Shown piece after piece: positions 51,976 through 60,556 of a stretch of DNA of 64,000 nucleotides. Position 1 is the stretch's first letter. Each line of letters opens with the position of its first letter. This DNA comes from PALSA-612 sp963791225. GTDB lineage: Bacteria; Actinomycetota; Thermoleophilia; Gaiellales; Gaiellaceae. Below the pieces are notes generated by a model. That model saw nothing but the letters and a program-made list of their open reading frames with translations, had not been told where the DNA came from and made no database searches. Made by a program: the position numbers and the translations under genes. Location: positions 310,001-374,000 of the forward strand of contig CAWBRV010000008.1 in NCBI GenBank assembly GCA_963791225.1, given 5' to 3'.

Positions 51976-52815
51976 CTACCGGTCGCTCGCCGTCTCGACC
52001 GGGCGCGTCGCGGCGACGGCGTCGAGCTGGTTCGCGTGGTACAGGCAGGCCGCCTCGGCCGTGCGGGCGGCTCGGGCGTCGTGGTGCGAGGCGACGGCGT
52101 GCAGGAGCTCGGCGCGAACCTCGGCCTCGAGCGGTGCCGCTCGCGCCTCGATCAGCCGCAGGCCGAGGTGGACGTGTCCGAGCAGGCGGCCCTCGGGGGT
52201 CGGCTGGAAGGTCGGCCCGGCCCGCAGCTCGAGCGTGCGTCCCACGTCGTGCACGAGCGCCGCGGCCAGCAGGAGGTCGGCGCGCAGGCGTGGATGGAGC
52301 TGCGTGAGCTCGCGGCAGATCGTCGTCACGCCGACCGTGTGCTCGAGCAGGCCGCCCGCGTAGAGATGGTGGCCGTCGGGGGTGGCCGGCAGCCCGCGCA
52401 GGCGTTTCCGTGTCTCCGCGTCGAGAACCGCAGCGACCGTTGCCCGGAGGCCCGGGTGGGCGATCTCGGCGGCCAGGAAGTCGAGAAAACCGTCCAGCTC
52501 GTCGGCATCGCGACGCATCGCGGGGGCGAGCGAGGCGGGATCTGTGTCTGCCTGCTCGATCGAGCGGACGTCGAGCTGGAGCGCGTTCCGGAAGCGCTCG
52601 ACGCGGCCGAGCACCCGGACGGCGTCGCCTTCTGCAAAGCGGGAGTCGAGCAGTTCCACGTCGTGCCAGATACGGCCCTCGATACGGCCGGTCGGGTCGA
52701 CGAGCTCGAGCGCGAGGTAGTCGGAGCCCGAGCGCGCGCGCAGTCGCCGTTTTCGCGCGACGGCGTAGACGCCCTCGACCACGCGATCCTCGGCAAGCTC
52801 TGCGATTGCGCTCAC
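51976..52815 (-). CDS. OB-fold plus HD-domain 3'-5' exoribonuclease, YhaM-like
   Basis: A 279-residue protein. An N-terminal OB-fold (YLALELVDPTGRIEGRIWHD, VRVLGRVERFRNALQLDVRS) is followed by an HD phosphohydrolase domain: AGGLLEHTVGVTTICREL, ALVHDVGRTLEL (HD), LLGHVHLGLRLIE and HAVASHHDARAARTAEAACL. This domain order matches YhaM/CBF1-type RNases that shorten RNA from the 3' end. The GTG start lies 8 bases after TAGAAT. Confidence 0.87.
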   Translation of the reverse strand: MSAIAELAEDRVVEGVYAVARKRRLRARSGSDYLALELVDPTGRIEGRIWHDVELLDSRFAEGDAVRVLGRVERFRNALQLDVRSIEQADTDPASLAPAMRRDADELDGFLDFLAAEIAHPGLRATVAAVLDAETRKRLRGLPATPDGHHLYAGGLLEHTVGVTTICRELTQLHPRLRADLLLAAALVHDVGRTLELRAGPTFQPTPEGRLLGHVHLGLRLIEARAAPLEAEVRAELLHAVASHHDARAARTAEAACLYHANQLDAVAATRPVETASDR

Positions 52816-52823
52816 AGAGCGGG

Positions 52824-52829
52824 ATTCTA
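52824..52829 (-). promoter_or_regulatory. -10 box of leaderless promoter, HD nuclease gene
   Basis: TAGAAT on the minus strand, 8 bases before the GTG at 52815. The divergent DUF1015 gene has its own box 18 bases further right, so the 44-base gap holds two promoters back to back. Confidence 0.42.
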
Positions 52830-52846
52830 GGTCCGAAGGCGGCTGG

Positions 52847-52852
52847 TAGCGT
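52847..52852 (+). promoter_or_regulatory. -10 box of leaderless promoter, DUF1015 gene
   Basis: TAGCGT, 7 bases before the GTG at 52860. Confidence 0.42.
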
Positions 52853-52859
52853 CTCTCGC

Positions 52860-53918
52860 GTGGCCCGGGTCAAAGCCTTTCGCGCCGTGCGCTACGACGA
52901 GGGGGCGGCGGGCCCGCTCGAGCGGCTGATCGCGCCCCCCTACGACGTGCTCGGGCCGGAGGAGCGCGCCCGCTACCTGGCGGAGAGCCCCTACAACGTC
53001 GTCCACCTGACGCTGCCGGAGGACGAGCAGCGGGCGGCGGCCCTGTGGCGCGAGTGGCTCGCCGAGGGTGTTCTCGCCCTCGACGACGACGCGGCGTGCT
53101 GGTGGCTCGAGCAGGACTTCGTCGGACCGGACGGCGTCGCGAGGACGCGCGGCGGGCTCGTCTGCGCGCTGCGGATCGAGCCGTATTCGGCCGGGGTGGT
53201 GCTTCCGCACGAGCGCACCCACGCAGGGCCCAAGGAGGGCCGCCTGCGCCTGCTCAGGGCGCTCCGCGCCCACGTGGAGCCGCTCTTCTTCCTCTACGAC
53301 GGCGCGCTCGAGGGCCCCGGCGGCGAGCCGCTCCTCGACGTCGAGCTGGAGGGCGTCCGGAACCGGCTCTGGCGGCTCGAGGGCGAGGCACCGCCCGCGC
53401 TCGCCGACGCGCAGCTCCTGATCGCCGACGGGCACCATCGCTACGAGACGGCGCTCGCGTTCCACGAGGAGGACGGCGAGGAGGAGAGCGCCTGGCTGCT
53501 CGCCGTCGTCGTGCCGACCGCGCAGCACGGCCTGACGATCTTCCCGACGCATCGGCTCGTCGACGACGTCGACGTGTCCGGCGCCCAGGCGTCGAACGAA
53601 GAGCCGCTCGACCTTCTCCGCGCCGGAGAGGGGCCGGTGCTCTACAGGGACGGCCGGACCTACGTGGTCGGCGCGAACGGATCGCGGCTCGATGCGGCTG
53701 CGGTCGAGCCGCTGATCGCCGGGACGGTTCGGTACACGCCCCGTGCCGAGGAGGCGGTCGAGCTCGTCGACGCGGGCGAGGCGGGTGCGGCGCTCCTGCT
53801 GCGGGCGCCGACGATCGAGCAGGTGCGAGAGACGGCCCGGCGCGGCGAGACGATGCCGCAGAAGAGCACCTACTTCTATCCCAAGCTCCCCTCAGGCCTG
53901 CTCTTCCTTTCACTGTGA
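52860..53918 (+). CDS. DUF1015 family protein
   Basis: A 352-residue cytoplasmic protein of the DUF1015 family: FRAVRYDEGAAGPLERLIAP and PYDVLGPEERARYLAESPYN at the N-terminus, LPHERTHAGPKEGRLRLLRA, LLIADGHHRYETALAFHEED (the conserved DGHHRYET) and MPQKSTYFYPKLPSGLLF at the end. Function is not established; in other bacteria it neighbours serine biosynthesis genes. Its stop overlaps the next gene (GTGA). Confidence 0.88.
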   Translation: MARVKAFRAVRYDEGAAGPLERLIAPPYDVLGPEERARYLAESPYNVVHLTLPEDEQRAAALWREWLAEGVLALDDDAACWWLEQDFVGPDGVARTRGGLVCALRIEPYSAGVVLPHERTHAGPKEGRLRLLRALRAHVEPLFFLYDGALEGPGGEPLLDVELEGVRNRLWRLEGEAPPALADAQLLIADGHHRYETALAFHEEDGEEESAWLLAVVVPTAQHGLTIFPTHRLVDDVDVSGAQASNEEPLDLLRAGEGPVLYRDGRTYVVGANGSRLDAAAVEPLIAGTVRYTPRAEEAVELVDAGEAGAALLLRAPTIEQVRETARRGETMPQKSTYFYPKLPSGLLFLSL

Positions 53919-54709
53919 CCGACTGGTACGGGATCTGCCGGAGCGCGGCCGAGGACGTGCAGGCCGTTCTCCGGGAGATGAGCCCCGCCGAGCGGGAGCG
54001 CGCCGTTGGTCAGGGCGAGGGCGGCGACGAGACTTCGGCCATCGACGCGGCGGCAGAGCAGGTCGTCGTGGCGCGGCTGGACGCGGCGGGACTCGACTTC
54101 ACGCTCGTCTCGGAGGAGCTCGGGATCCGGGCGGCGCGCGGCAGCAGCAGCACGTACGTCGCCGTCGACCCGATCGACGGCTCCATCAACGCCAAGCGAG
54201 ATATTCCCTTCTTCTCGCTCTCGATCGCGGTCGCCGACGGGCCGACGATGGGGAACGTCCACTTCGGCTACGTCTACGACTTTGGCTCACGGGAGGAGTG
54301 GGTCGGGTCGCGCGGCGACGGCGCGTCGCTGAACGGCGAGCCGGTGGTCGCCACCTCTCCGCGCGAGCGCCTCGAGCTCCTGTCGATGGAGGCGACGAAG
54401 ACCGAGCTCGTCGCGCGCCACGCGCCGGGGCTCGCACCGGTCGCATATCGGGTCCGCGTGATGGGCTCGCTGGCCCTGTCGCTGTGCCATCTCGCCGCCG
54501 GCCGGGTCGACGCCGTCTGCTCACTCCGCGCGGCGCGCTCGGTGGACATCGCGGCAGCGCAACTGCTCGTCCGCGAGTGCGGCGGCTACGTCGACCTGAT
54601 CGACGGCGGGACGCTCGACGCCGCTCCGCTCGACCTCGTCGGCCGCTCGAGGATCGTCGCGGCGCGGAGCCGCGAGCACTACGAGCAGGTCGCCGCCGCG
54701 CTGGCCTAG
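53915..54709 (+). CDS. Inositol-monophosphatase family phosphatase
   Basis: A 264-residue metal-dependent phosphatase of the IMPase/FBPase superfamily: VSEELGIRAARGSSSTYVAV supplies the first Glu, VDPIDGSINAKRDIPFFSLS the metal-binding DPxDGxxN motif, and RVMGSLALSLCHLAAGRVDA with RSVDIAAAQLLVRECGGYVD the third ligand region (usually WDxAAG; here VDIAAA). The substrate could be an inositol phosphate, fructose-1,6-bisphosphate or PAP. Translationally coupled to the DUF1015 gene. Confidence 0.85.
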   Translation: MTDWYGICRSAAEDVQAVLREMSPAERERAVGQGEGGDETSAIDAAAEQVVVARLDAAGLDFTLVSEELGIRAARGSSSTYVAVDPIDGSINAKRDIPFFSLSIAVADGPTMGNVHFGYVYDFGSREEWVGSRGDGASLNGEPVVATSPRERLELLSMEATKTELVARHAPGLAPVAYRVRVMGSLALSLCHLAAGRVDAVCSLRAARSVDIAAAQLLVRECGGYVDLIDGGTLDAAPLDLVGRSRIVAARSREHYEQVAAALA

Positions 54710-54729
54710 TCAGCACAAGGGGCCGGGCG

Positions 54730-54735
54730 TAGCAT
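54730..54735 (+). promoter_or_regulatory. -10 box of leaderless promoter, exported protein gene
   Basis: TAGCAT, exactly 6 bases before the ATG at 54742. Confidence 0.42.
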
Positions 54736-54741
54736 GCGCCC

Positions 54742-55158
54742 ATGAGACGACTGACATTCATCGCGGCCCTCGCCCTTCTGGCGCTGCTCGTCGCGGGCAC
54801 GTCGTCCGGCGCGAGGCGCGCGCCGGCTTTCAAGGCGACGCTGACTGCGGCGACACACACGCCGAAGGTGCTGACGACCTGGAAGTACAGCGTGCGCGTG
54901 ACCGACCCGACCGGGCATCCGATCGCCGCGCGCATCACCTCGCAGATCGTCGACCCGCTCGGCACCGCCCATCTGGTCGAGTTCGACGGCCCGGGTCGCA
55001 ACCCGTTCGTGAAGAACTACGGCTTCTTCGGCAACTTCTGCGACTCGGTGCTGTGGCCGGCGAGCTCTGCGGTCGGCGTCACGCTCAGGTTCCAGACGGT
55101 GATCGTCACCGCGAAGGGTCGGAAGGTGCTCACCTATTCCGTGACGCCCAGGTCGTGA
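54742..55158 (+). CDS. Small exported Ig-like protein
   Basis: A 138-residue protein with a signal peptide (MRRLTFIAALALLALLVAGT) and a beta-sandwich-like body (FKATLTAATHTPKVLTTWKY, VRVTDPTGHPIAARITSQIV, GVTLRFQTVIVTAKGRKVLT). One Cys (NFCDSVLWP). No family recognised. Its stop overlaps the start of the ABC ATPase gene (GTGA), so it may be an accessory extracytoplasmic part of that exporter; this is inference. Confidence 0.65.
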   Translation: MRRLTFIAALALLALLVAGTSSGARRAPAFKATLTAATHTPKVLTTWKYSVRVTDPTGHPIAARITSQIVDPLGTAHLVEFDGPGRNPFVKNYGFFGNFCDSVLWPASSAVGVTLRFQTVIVTAKGRKVLTYSVTPRS

Positions 55159-55868
55159 CCGCCCGGCCCGGTGGGGTCGAGGTCGTCGTCGACCACGTCT
55201 CGAAGTCGTTCGAGGAGGGGCGGATCCGCGCGCTCGAGGACGTCTCGTTCCGGCTCGACCCGGGCGACGTCGTCTCGCTGACCGGGCCCTCCGGCGGCGG
55301 CAAGAGCACGCTCCTGAACCTGATCGGCGCGCTCGACCGCCCGGACGCGGGTTCGATCGTCGTCGGCGGCGAGCGGCTCGAGGAGCTCGCCGATCCGTCC
55401 GAGTACCGCGCCGCGACGGTCGGATTCGTATTCCAGTTCCACCACCTGATTCCGACGCTGAACGCGCACGAGAACGTCCAGCTGCCGATGATGGGCCGCG
55501 GGATCGGCCGCGAGGAGCGCGAGGCGCGGGCGAGGGAGCTGCTCGAGGACTGCGCGATCGCCCACCGTGCCAAGGCGTCCCCGAGCACGCTCTCGGGTGG
55601 GGAGCGTCAGCGGGTTGCGATCGCGCGGGCGCTCGCCAACGGGCCGCCGCTCCTGCTCGCCGACGAGCCGACCGGTGCTCTCGACTCGGCAACCGGCGCG
55701 CAGATCATCGAGCTCCTGCTCTCGCTCCGGTCGCGGCGCGGCATGACGATCCTGCTGGTCACGAACGACGCCGACGTCGCCGGGCTCGCCGACCGGACGC
55801 TCCGGATCCGCGACGGCCGTGTCCTCGCCGGCGAGGCTACTCCCGCCGCAGCGCCGCGATCGGCGTGA
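55155..55868 (+). CDS. ABC transporter ATPase, MacB/LolD type
   Basis: A 237-residue ABC ATPase: Walker A TGPSGGGKSTLLNLIGALDR, Q-loop FVFQFHHLIPTLNAHENVQL, signature TLSGGERQRVAIARALANGP, Walker B LLLADEPTGALDS. The NLIGALDRPDAG and FQFHHLIPTL motifs identify the MacB/LolD/FtsE group that works with FtsX-like permeases. The probable permease is encoded on the opposite strand, tail to tail, with a 32-base overlap. Confidence 0.92.
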   Translation: MTARPGGVEVVVDHVSKSFEEGRIRALEDVSFRLDPGDVVSLTGPSGGGKSTLLNLIGALDRPDAGSIVVGGERLEELADPSEYRAATVGFVFQFHHLIPTLNAHENVQLPMMGRGIGREEREARARELLEDCAIAHRAKASPSTLSGGERQRVAIARALANGPPLLLADEPTGALDSATGAQIIELLLSLRSRRGMTILLVTNDADVAGLADRTLRIRDGRVLAGEATPAAAPRSA

Positions 55869-56943
55869 GCCGGACGGCTCGCCAGGCCGGGTAGAGCGCG
55901 CCGATCACCGCCACGCCGAGCGCGAACGCGAGCCCCCAGAGGAAGACGCCGGCCGTGAAGTCGGGTGTTGCGAGTTGCGACAGGTTGCCGCGGCGCACGA
56001 ACAGCTCGGCGGCGCCGTAGCCGGCGGCGAGGCCGACTGCCAGGGCGATGAGGCCGATCCCGATCGCCTCGCTCAGGATCAGCGCCGCGATCCGGCGTCC
56101 CGGCCACCCGACCGCCCGCATGATCCCGATCTCGTGGACACGCTCGAAGACGGACATGGCCATCGTGTTCGTGACGCCGATCCCGCCGACGATCAGCGCA
56201 AGCAGCGAGAAGATCCAGCCGGCGTTGATGATCAGCCGGCTCGACGTGTCGACCTTGACGACCTGCCCCGGCTCGGTGACCGCGGTGACGCCCGGGAAGC
56301 GGTGCTCGACCTGCCTGGCGATATCGCCCGGACGGCGGCCGAGCGCGATCGTGACCCCGAACGTCGTCACCTCACCCGGCCGCTGCGCCAGCTTCTGCAC
56401 GGTGGCCAGCGGGAGCGCCGCGCCGATGTCCTCGAAGTGGTTGCCCGAGTGGTAGAGACCGGCGATCGGGTAGGTCTTCTTCTCGACGTGCAAGAGGTCG
56501 CCGGGCTCGAGGTGCAGCGACTTCGCGGCACGGTCGCCGAGGAGTGCCTCGTCTCCCCTGGCGCGTCGCCCCGCGACGATGACGAAGCGGCGGCTCGCGA
56601 ACTCGCCGGGCTGCATCCCGAAGACGAGGAACGCGTCGCGGTTCTCGACACGGCTGATGCGGAGGAAGATCGCCGACACGCCAGTGATCCCGGGCGTCGC
56701 GCGGAGCTTCCCGTCGAGCGACTCGGGCAGGAGCGACTTCGTCAGGTCGGATGCCCCCGACTGGAACACGCCGAAGTCGGAGCGGCCGACGTGGATGAGA
56801 TCGGCCGCGGTCCGGCGTACCCCGGCCGCGATCGACAGCAACGCCACGATCAGCGCGACGCCGATCGCGACGCCCGCTGCGGTGAGCCCCGTCCGCGCTC
56901 TGCGGCGCATCAGGTTCCGCCAGATGAGCCCCGGCCAGGTCAC
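55837..56943 (-). CDS. ABC transporter permease, FtsX/MacB type
   Basis: A 368-residue permease with one N-terminal helix (TGLTAAGVAIGVALIVALLS), a large extracytoplasmic MacB-core domain (about 45-235), and three C-terminal helices with NTMAMSVFERVHEIGIMRAV and GWPGRRIAALILSEAIGIGL, the FtsX coupling-helix region, ending PAWRAVRLTPIAALRRE. It would pair with the convergent ATPase. Such transporters work as mechanotransmission exporters. The GTG at 56943 opens the transcript into a 252-base divergent gap. Confidence 0.9.
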   Translation of the reverse strand: MTWPGLIWRNLMRRRARTGLTAAGVAIGVALIVALLSIAAGVRRTAADLIHVGRSDFGVFQSGASDLTKSLLPESLDGKLRATPGITGVSAIFLRISRVENRDAFLVFGMQPGEFASRRFVIVAGRRARGDEALLGDRAAKSLHLEPGDLLHVEKKTYPIAGLYHSGNHFEDIGAALPLATVQKLAQRPGEVTTFGVTIALGRRPGDIARQVEHRFPGVTAVTEPGQVVKVDTSSRLIINAGWIFSLLALIVGGIGVTNTMAMSVFERVHEIGIMRAVGWPGRRIAALILSEAIGIGLIALAVGLAAGYGAAELFVRRGNLSQLATPDFTAGVFLWGLAFALGVAVIGALYPAWRAVRLTPIAALRRE

Positions 56944-57195
56944 GGCGCAATCAAAGCACTGTGGACGAGAAGTCACACTTTTGTTGCATTTCAGGCGCGT
57001 TCTGGTGCGCACTTCGGCGTTACGCTGACCGCGGGTGGCGGGAGAGTTGCCGCGGGCCTGTTTCACCCGTGGCAACGTCCTCTGAAGTGGCGGCGTCGGC
57101 CGCCGCGAGGAGAGGTCTTCTCCCCACCCTGGGTGGGGAAAGCAAGCTGCGCTCCGCCGGTCGCCGCGCGGGTCGACGCAGGTACGCTCACTTTG
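56944..57195. other. Divergent intergenic region with hairpin
   Basis: 252 bases between the permease and mrp starts. It contains an AT-richer patch (CACACTTTTGTTGCATTTCA, 56976-56995) that may hold promoters, and a perfect hairpin CCCCACC-CTG-GGTGGGG at 57122-57138. The hairpin is followed by AAA on the plus strand and is not a classical terminator. I see no supported gene. Confidence 0.4.
57183..57188 (+). promoter_or_regulatory. -10 box of leaderless promoter, mrp gene
   Basis: TACGCT, 7 bases before the ATG at 57196. Confidence 0.42.
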
Positions 57196-58260
57196 ATGGA
57201 GCCGTTGCGCGACGAGATCTGGAAGGCGCTCGAGCAGGTGATCGACCCCGAGCTGCGGCGGCCGGTGACGGACCTCGACATGGTGCGAGAGATCGGGATC
57301 GATGGCGGCGACGTGACGGTGACGATCGCGCTCACGGTCGCAGGCTGCCCGCTCAGGGCGAGCTTCCAGGATCAGGTCGCGCAGCACGTCGGCGCCGTGC
57401 CGGGTGTCGAGCGGACGGCCGTGGCGTTCGACGTCATGTCGCCCGAGGAGAAGGCAGCACTGACGACGAAGCTCCGCGGCGGCGTCGCCGAGCGCTCGAA
57501 GGGGATCGCCGTCGACCGCTCGACGCGCGTCCTCGCGATCGCGAGCGGCAAGGGCGGCGTCGGCAAGTCGTCCCTGACGGTCAACCTGGCGGCGGCGCTG
57601 TCCTCGGCCGGCCGGCGAGTCGGCGTCCTCGACGCGGACATCTACGGCCACTCGGTGCCGCACCTGCTCGGCGTGTCGCAGCGGCCGGTGGTCGTCGACC
57701 AGATGATCGTGCCTCCAGTCGCGCGGGACGTGAAGCTGATGTCGATCGGCTTCTTCCTCGACCAGAACTCGCCCGTCATGTGGCGCGGCCCGATGCTGCA
57801 CCGCGCCCTCGAGCAATTCCTCACGGACGTCCACTGGGGCGAGCTCGACGTCCTTCTCGTCGACATGCCTCCCGGCACGGGCGACGTCTCGATCTCGCTC
57901 GGGCAGCTGCTCCCGCGCGCCGAGGCGGTGATCGTGACCACGCCGCAGCCGCTGGCGCAGGAGGTGGCGGCCCGCGCGGCGCTGATGGCGCAGAAGACCG
58001 ATATGCGTGTGATCGGCGTCGTCGAGAACATGACCTCGGACGTGTTCGGCGAGGGCGGAGGCGCGAATCTGGCAGCGGCGATCGGAGCTCCGTTGCTGGG
58101 CACGGTTCCGCTCGACCCACTCCTGCGCGAAGCGGGGGATCGCGGCGAGCCGCTCGTCTGGTCAGACCCCGACGCAGACGCCGCGCGCGCGATCGTGGCG
58201 GTGGCCGAGGCGATCGAGGCGACGAGGCAGACCTTCAAGCCGCTTCCGGTCCTTTCCTGA
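57196..58260 (+). CDS. mrp: Mrp/ApbC-type iron-sulfur cluster carrier ATPase
   Basis: A 354-residue protein: an N-terminal DUF59 domain (ALEQVIDPELRRPVTDLDMV, VTIALTVAGCPLRASFQDQV) and a MinD-like ATPase with deviant Walker A IASGKGGVGKSSLTVNLAAA, LDADIYGHSVPHLLGVSQRP, VDMPPGTGDVSISLGQLLP and VVENMTSDVFGEGGG. The CxxC found near this last motif in many Mrp proteins is missing, as is usual in actinobacterial members. It carries or inserts [4Fe-4S] clusters. The next gene overlaps its stop. Confidence 0.92.
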   Translation: MEPLRDEIWKALEQVIDPELRRPVTDLDMVREIGIDGGDVTVTIALTVAGCPLRASFQDQVAQHVGAVPGVERTAVAFDVMSPEEKAALTTKLRGGVAERSKGIAVDRSTRVLAIASGKGGVGKSSLTVNLAAALSSAGRRVGVLDADIYGHSVPHLLGVSQRPVVVDQMIVPPVARDVKLMSIGFFLDQNSPVMWRGPMLHRALEQFLTDVHWGELDVLLVDMPPGTGDVSISLGQLLPRAEAVIVTTPQPLAQEVAARAALMAQKTDMRVIGVVENMTSDVFGEGGGANLAAAIGAPLLGTVPLDPLLREAGDRGEPLVWSDPDADAARAIVAVAEAIEATRQTFKPLPVLS

Positions 58261-58997
58261 ACGCCGACGAGGTCCTGCCCCGGATCCGGGAGCTCGGCTT
58301 CTCGGACGCCGACGCGCAGACGCTCGCCGACCATTTCCTCGACTGCGAGCGGCGCGGCAAGCGCGGCCACGGCTACTCGCGGGTCGAATGGCTCGCGACG
58401 CTGCCCGACCTCGACCCGTCGGCGGCACCGGAGCGCCTCGTCGCGGATCCGGGATTCGAGCGCTGGCACGGCCGCGGCGCGCTCGGCTACCTGACGCTGG
58501 CCGCGATCTGCGACGCGCAGCTCGCCGACCAGCCCGGGCGGGCGAGGGTCGTGGTCGCCGAGGCGTGCTTCCCGACCGGTGCGCTCGGCTACTGGGTCCG
58601 CAAACTGGCGGAAGGTGGGCTGTGCGCCACGCTCACCGCCACGTCGCCTGCGAGGCTCGCGCACCCCGAGGGCGGGGAGCCGCTCGTCGGCACGACACCG
58701 CTTGCGATCGGGATCCCGAGCTCGGATGGTCACCCGCTCGTGTCGGACGTGGCCATGGGGAAGGTCACCTACGGCGACGTGCTGGCGGGCCTGGCAGCGC
58801 CGGAGGAGCTCGTCCCCTTCGGCGGCGAGCAGGCCCACAAGGCGTTTGCCCTCGCGGCCGGGTTGCAGCTCCTCGTCGACGCGCTGACGGAAACGGACAG
58901 CCACGGCGCCGTCCTCGTCGTCGCACCGCCTCTCGGCGACCCGGTACCCGCGTTCCGCCGGCGGGCTGCCGGGAAGCGGCTGCCCGGAGACAGCTAG
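58257..58997 (+). CDS. Malate/L-lactate dehydrogenase family (Ldh_2) protein, probable CTG start
   Basis: A 246-residue protein resembling the NAD(P)-dependent Ldh_2/AllD/YbiC family: VLPRIRELGFSDADAQTLAD and HFLDCERRGKRGHGYSRV (the SHG-like helix), VVAEACFPTGALGYWVRKLA, TTPLAIGIPSSDGHPLVSDV and AMGKVTYGDVL, FGGEQAHKAFALAAGLQLLV. It is about 90 residues shorter than usual. The family N-terminus begins in frame at a CTG at 58257 that overlaps the mrp stop as CTGA; no ATG, GTG or TTG is available nearby. Activity is uncertain because of the shortening. Confidence 0.7.
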   Translation: MNADEVLPRIRELGFSDADAQTLADHFLDCERRGKRGHGYSRVEWLATLPDLDPSAAPERLVADPGFERWHGRGALGYLTLAAICDAQLADQPGRARVVVAEACFPTGALGYWVRKLAEGGLCATLTATSPARLAHPEGGEPLVGTTPLAIGIPSSDGHPLVSDVAMGKVTYGDVLAGLAAPEELVPFGGEQAHKAFALAAGLQLLVDALTETDSHGAVLVVAPPLGDPVPAFRRRAAGKRLPGDS

Positions 58998-59017
58998 CTC
59001 GGCCCCGCGAAGCCTGG

Positions 59018-60556
59018 TTAGCTCACTGCGGCGCCGGCGGCGGGTAGCTGCGGCTGTACGTCGGGGACGGATCGCAACGGAACGGCCCGCCGCTTTCGCT
59101 CCTCGATGATGGCGGCCAGCGTCTCGACGACCTGCGGGTCGAGCTGCGTTTCGGCCCTGCGCCGCAGCTCGGCGAGGGCCTCGGCGGTCGGCCGTGCCTT
59201 GCGGTAAGAGCGGTCGGTCGTCATGGCGCTGAACGTGTCGCAGGCGAAGACGATGCGCGCGATCAGGGGGATCTCGTCACCGCGCAGGCCGTCCGGATAG
59301 CCCGTGCCGTCGTAGCGCTCGTGGCAGGAGCGGACGATCGAGCCCACCTCGCCGAGGATGCCGCCGACGGCCTTGAGCATCTCCTCGCCCCAGACCGTGT
59401 GCTGCTTGACGACGAGCCACTCGAGGTCGGTGAGCGGGCCAGGCTTGTTGATGATCTCCTTCGGGACGCGGACCTTGCCCACGTCGTGGAGGAGTGCGCA
59501 GAACTCGGCGTTTCGCCGCTCGCGACCCGTCAGGCCCATCTGCTCGGCGACGCCGATGACGAGCGAGACGACGTCGCGGCTGTGTGCGCCCGTGCCATGG
59601 TCGTCGGCCTCGATCATGTCTCCGAGGAGCAGGGCTGTCCCGCGATACGCGTGTCCGAGCTCGAGGGCGTTGTCGATGCGGATCCGCCGTTCCTGCCCGA
59701 AGACGGCGATCAGCAGGATCAGCGGCACGCAGGCCAGGTACGCGTACGGGTGCCCGACTCCGATGATCGCCACGTAGAGGCCGATCGGAGCCAGTGCGGC
59801 ATCCACCGCCCAGGCAGAGAGCATCTGCCCGAGCTGGGAGGTCGGCGGCGTGCCGAACGCGTACCAGGGCCGCGACGTCGAGACGACGAAGTCGAAGGCG
59901 AACTGGCAGAGGAGCGCCAGGACGTAGATCGGCCAGGCGGCGAGCCGCGGCGTCGTCTCCCCGAACGCCGCCAGGACGATCACAGGCCCGGCCGCATACC
60001 ACGCGCTCATCACGAGGGGGACGGCCCGTTCGGGATGCGCTTCGCGCTTCAAGTAACGGGGCACGTCGGCGAGGAGGAGCCCTGCCACGACGCAGAGAGG
60101 GACGAGACCGAGCGGAACGGCGAACAGCATCGGCACGAGGATCAACTGCGTCGGGACGGCCGAGCCGGCTCCGACCTCGAATTCGACCGTGGCCGCAAGC
60201 GCATACGCGGCGACGATCGTCACGACGACGAGCGGCGAGGCCGAGACGGTCGAGGGGATCAGGGTCGCGGCGAGCGCCGCGAAGACGAGGAAGGCGAGCG
60301 CCGCGACGAGGGAGAACTGCAGATCGCGTGCGGCGAGATTGTGGGGCCGCCGCTCCCGCGTCTCGGCGATCCAGCGTCCCTCGGCCGCGTCCGGGTCCGC
60401 GCGGAAGAGTCGCGCCTGGACGGCGCCGAGCCTCACGATCCTCCGGACGGAGGAGGTCCACGCAGACGTTTCGGACTGCACGTGTCCGATATCGGTCGCT
60501 TGCGTGCCGGACTGTAGAAGCGCGTGAGGCGAATCGGGGAGAGGATCGGTGTTCAC
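59018..60556 (-). CDS. Membrane-bound HD-GYP cyclic-di-GMP phosphodiesterase
   Basis: Up to 512 residues. Seven to eight membrane helices (MASE-like sensor, from LQFSLVAALAFLVFAALAAT on) precede an HD-GYP domain: GTGAHSRDVVSLVIGVAEQM, CALLHDVGKVRVPKEIINKP, LVVKQHTVWGEEML, SCHERYDGTGYPDGLRGDEI and IVFACDTFSAMTTDRSYRKA. The signature residues for hydrolysing cyclic di-GMP are present (HHE...HD, GYP). No GGDEF partner is close. The start is uncertain: GTG 60556 is the most upstream, GTG 60481 and GTG 60436 (with GGAGG) are alternatives. Confidence 0.85.
   Translation of the reverse strand: MNTDPLPDSPHALLQSGTQATDIGHVQSETSAWTSSVRRIVRLGAVQARLFRADPDAAEGRWIAETRERRPHNLAARDLQFSLVAALAFLVFAALAATLIPSTVSASPLVVVTIVAAYALAATVEFEVGAGSAVPTQLILVPMLFAVPLGLVPLCVVAGLLLADVPRYLKREAHPERAVPLVMSAWYAAGPVIVLAAFGETTPRLAAWPIYVLALLCQFAFDFVVSTSRPWYAFGTPPTSQLGQMLSAWAVDAALAPIGLYVAIIGVGHPYAYLACVPLILLIAVFGQERRIRIDNALELGHAYRGTALLLGDMIEADDHGTGAHSRDVVSLVIGVAEQMGLTGRERRNAEFCALLHDVGKVRVPKEIINKPGPLTDLEWLVVKQHTVWGEEMLKAVGGILGEVGSIVRSCHERYDGTGYPDGLRGDEIPLIARIVFACDTFSAMTTDRSYRKARPTAEALAELRRRAETQLDPQVVETLAAIIEERKRRAVPLRSVPDVQPQLPAAGAAVS

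Noticed and set aside
57122..57138. Intrinsic terminator
   Set aside because: The hairpin CCCCACC-CTG-GGTGGGG is followed by A residues on the plus strand and lies between two divergent gene starts, where termination is not expected.
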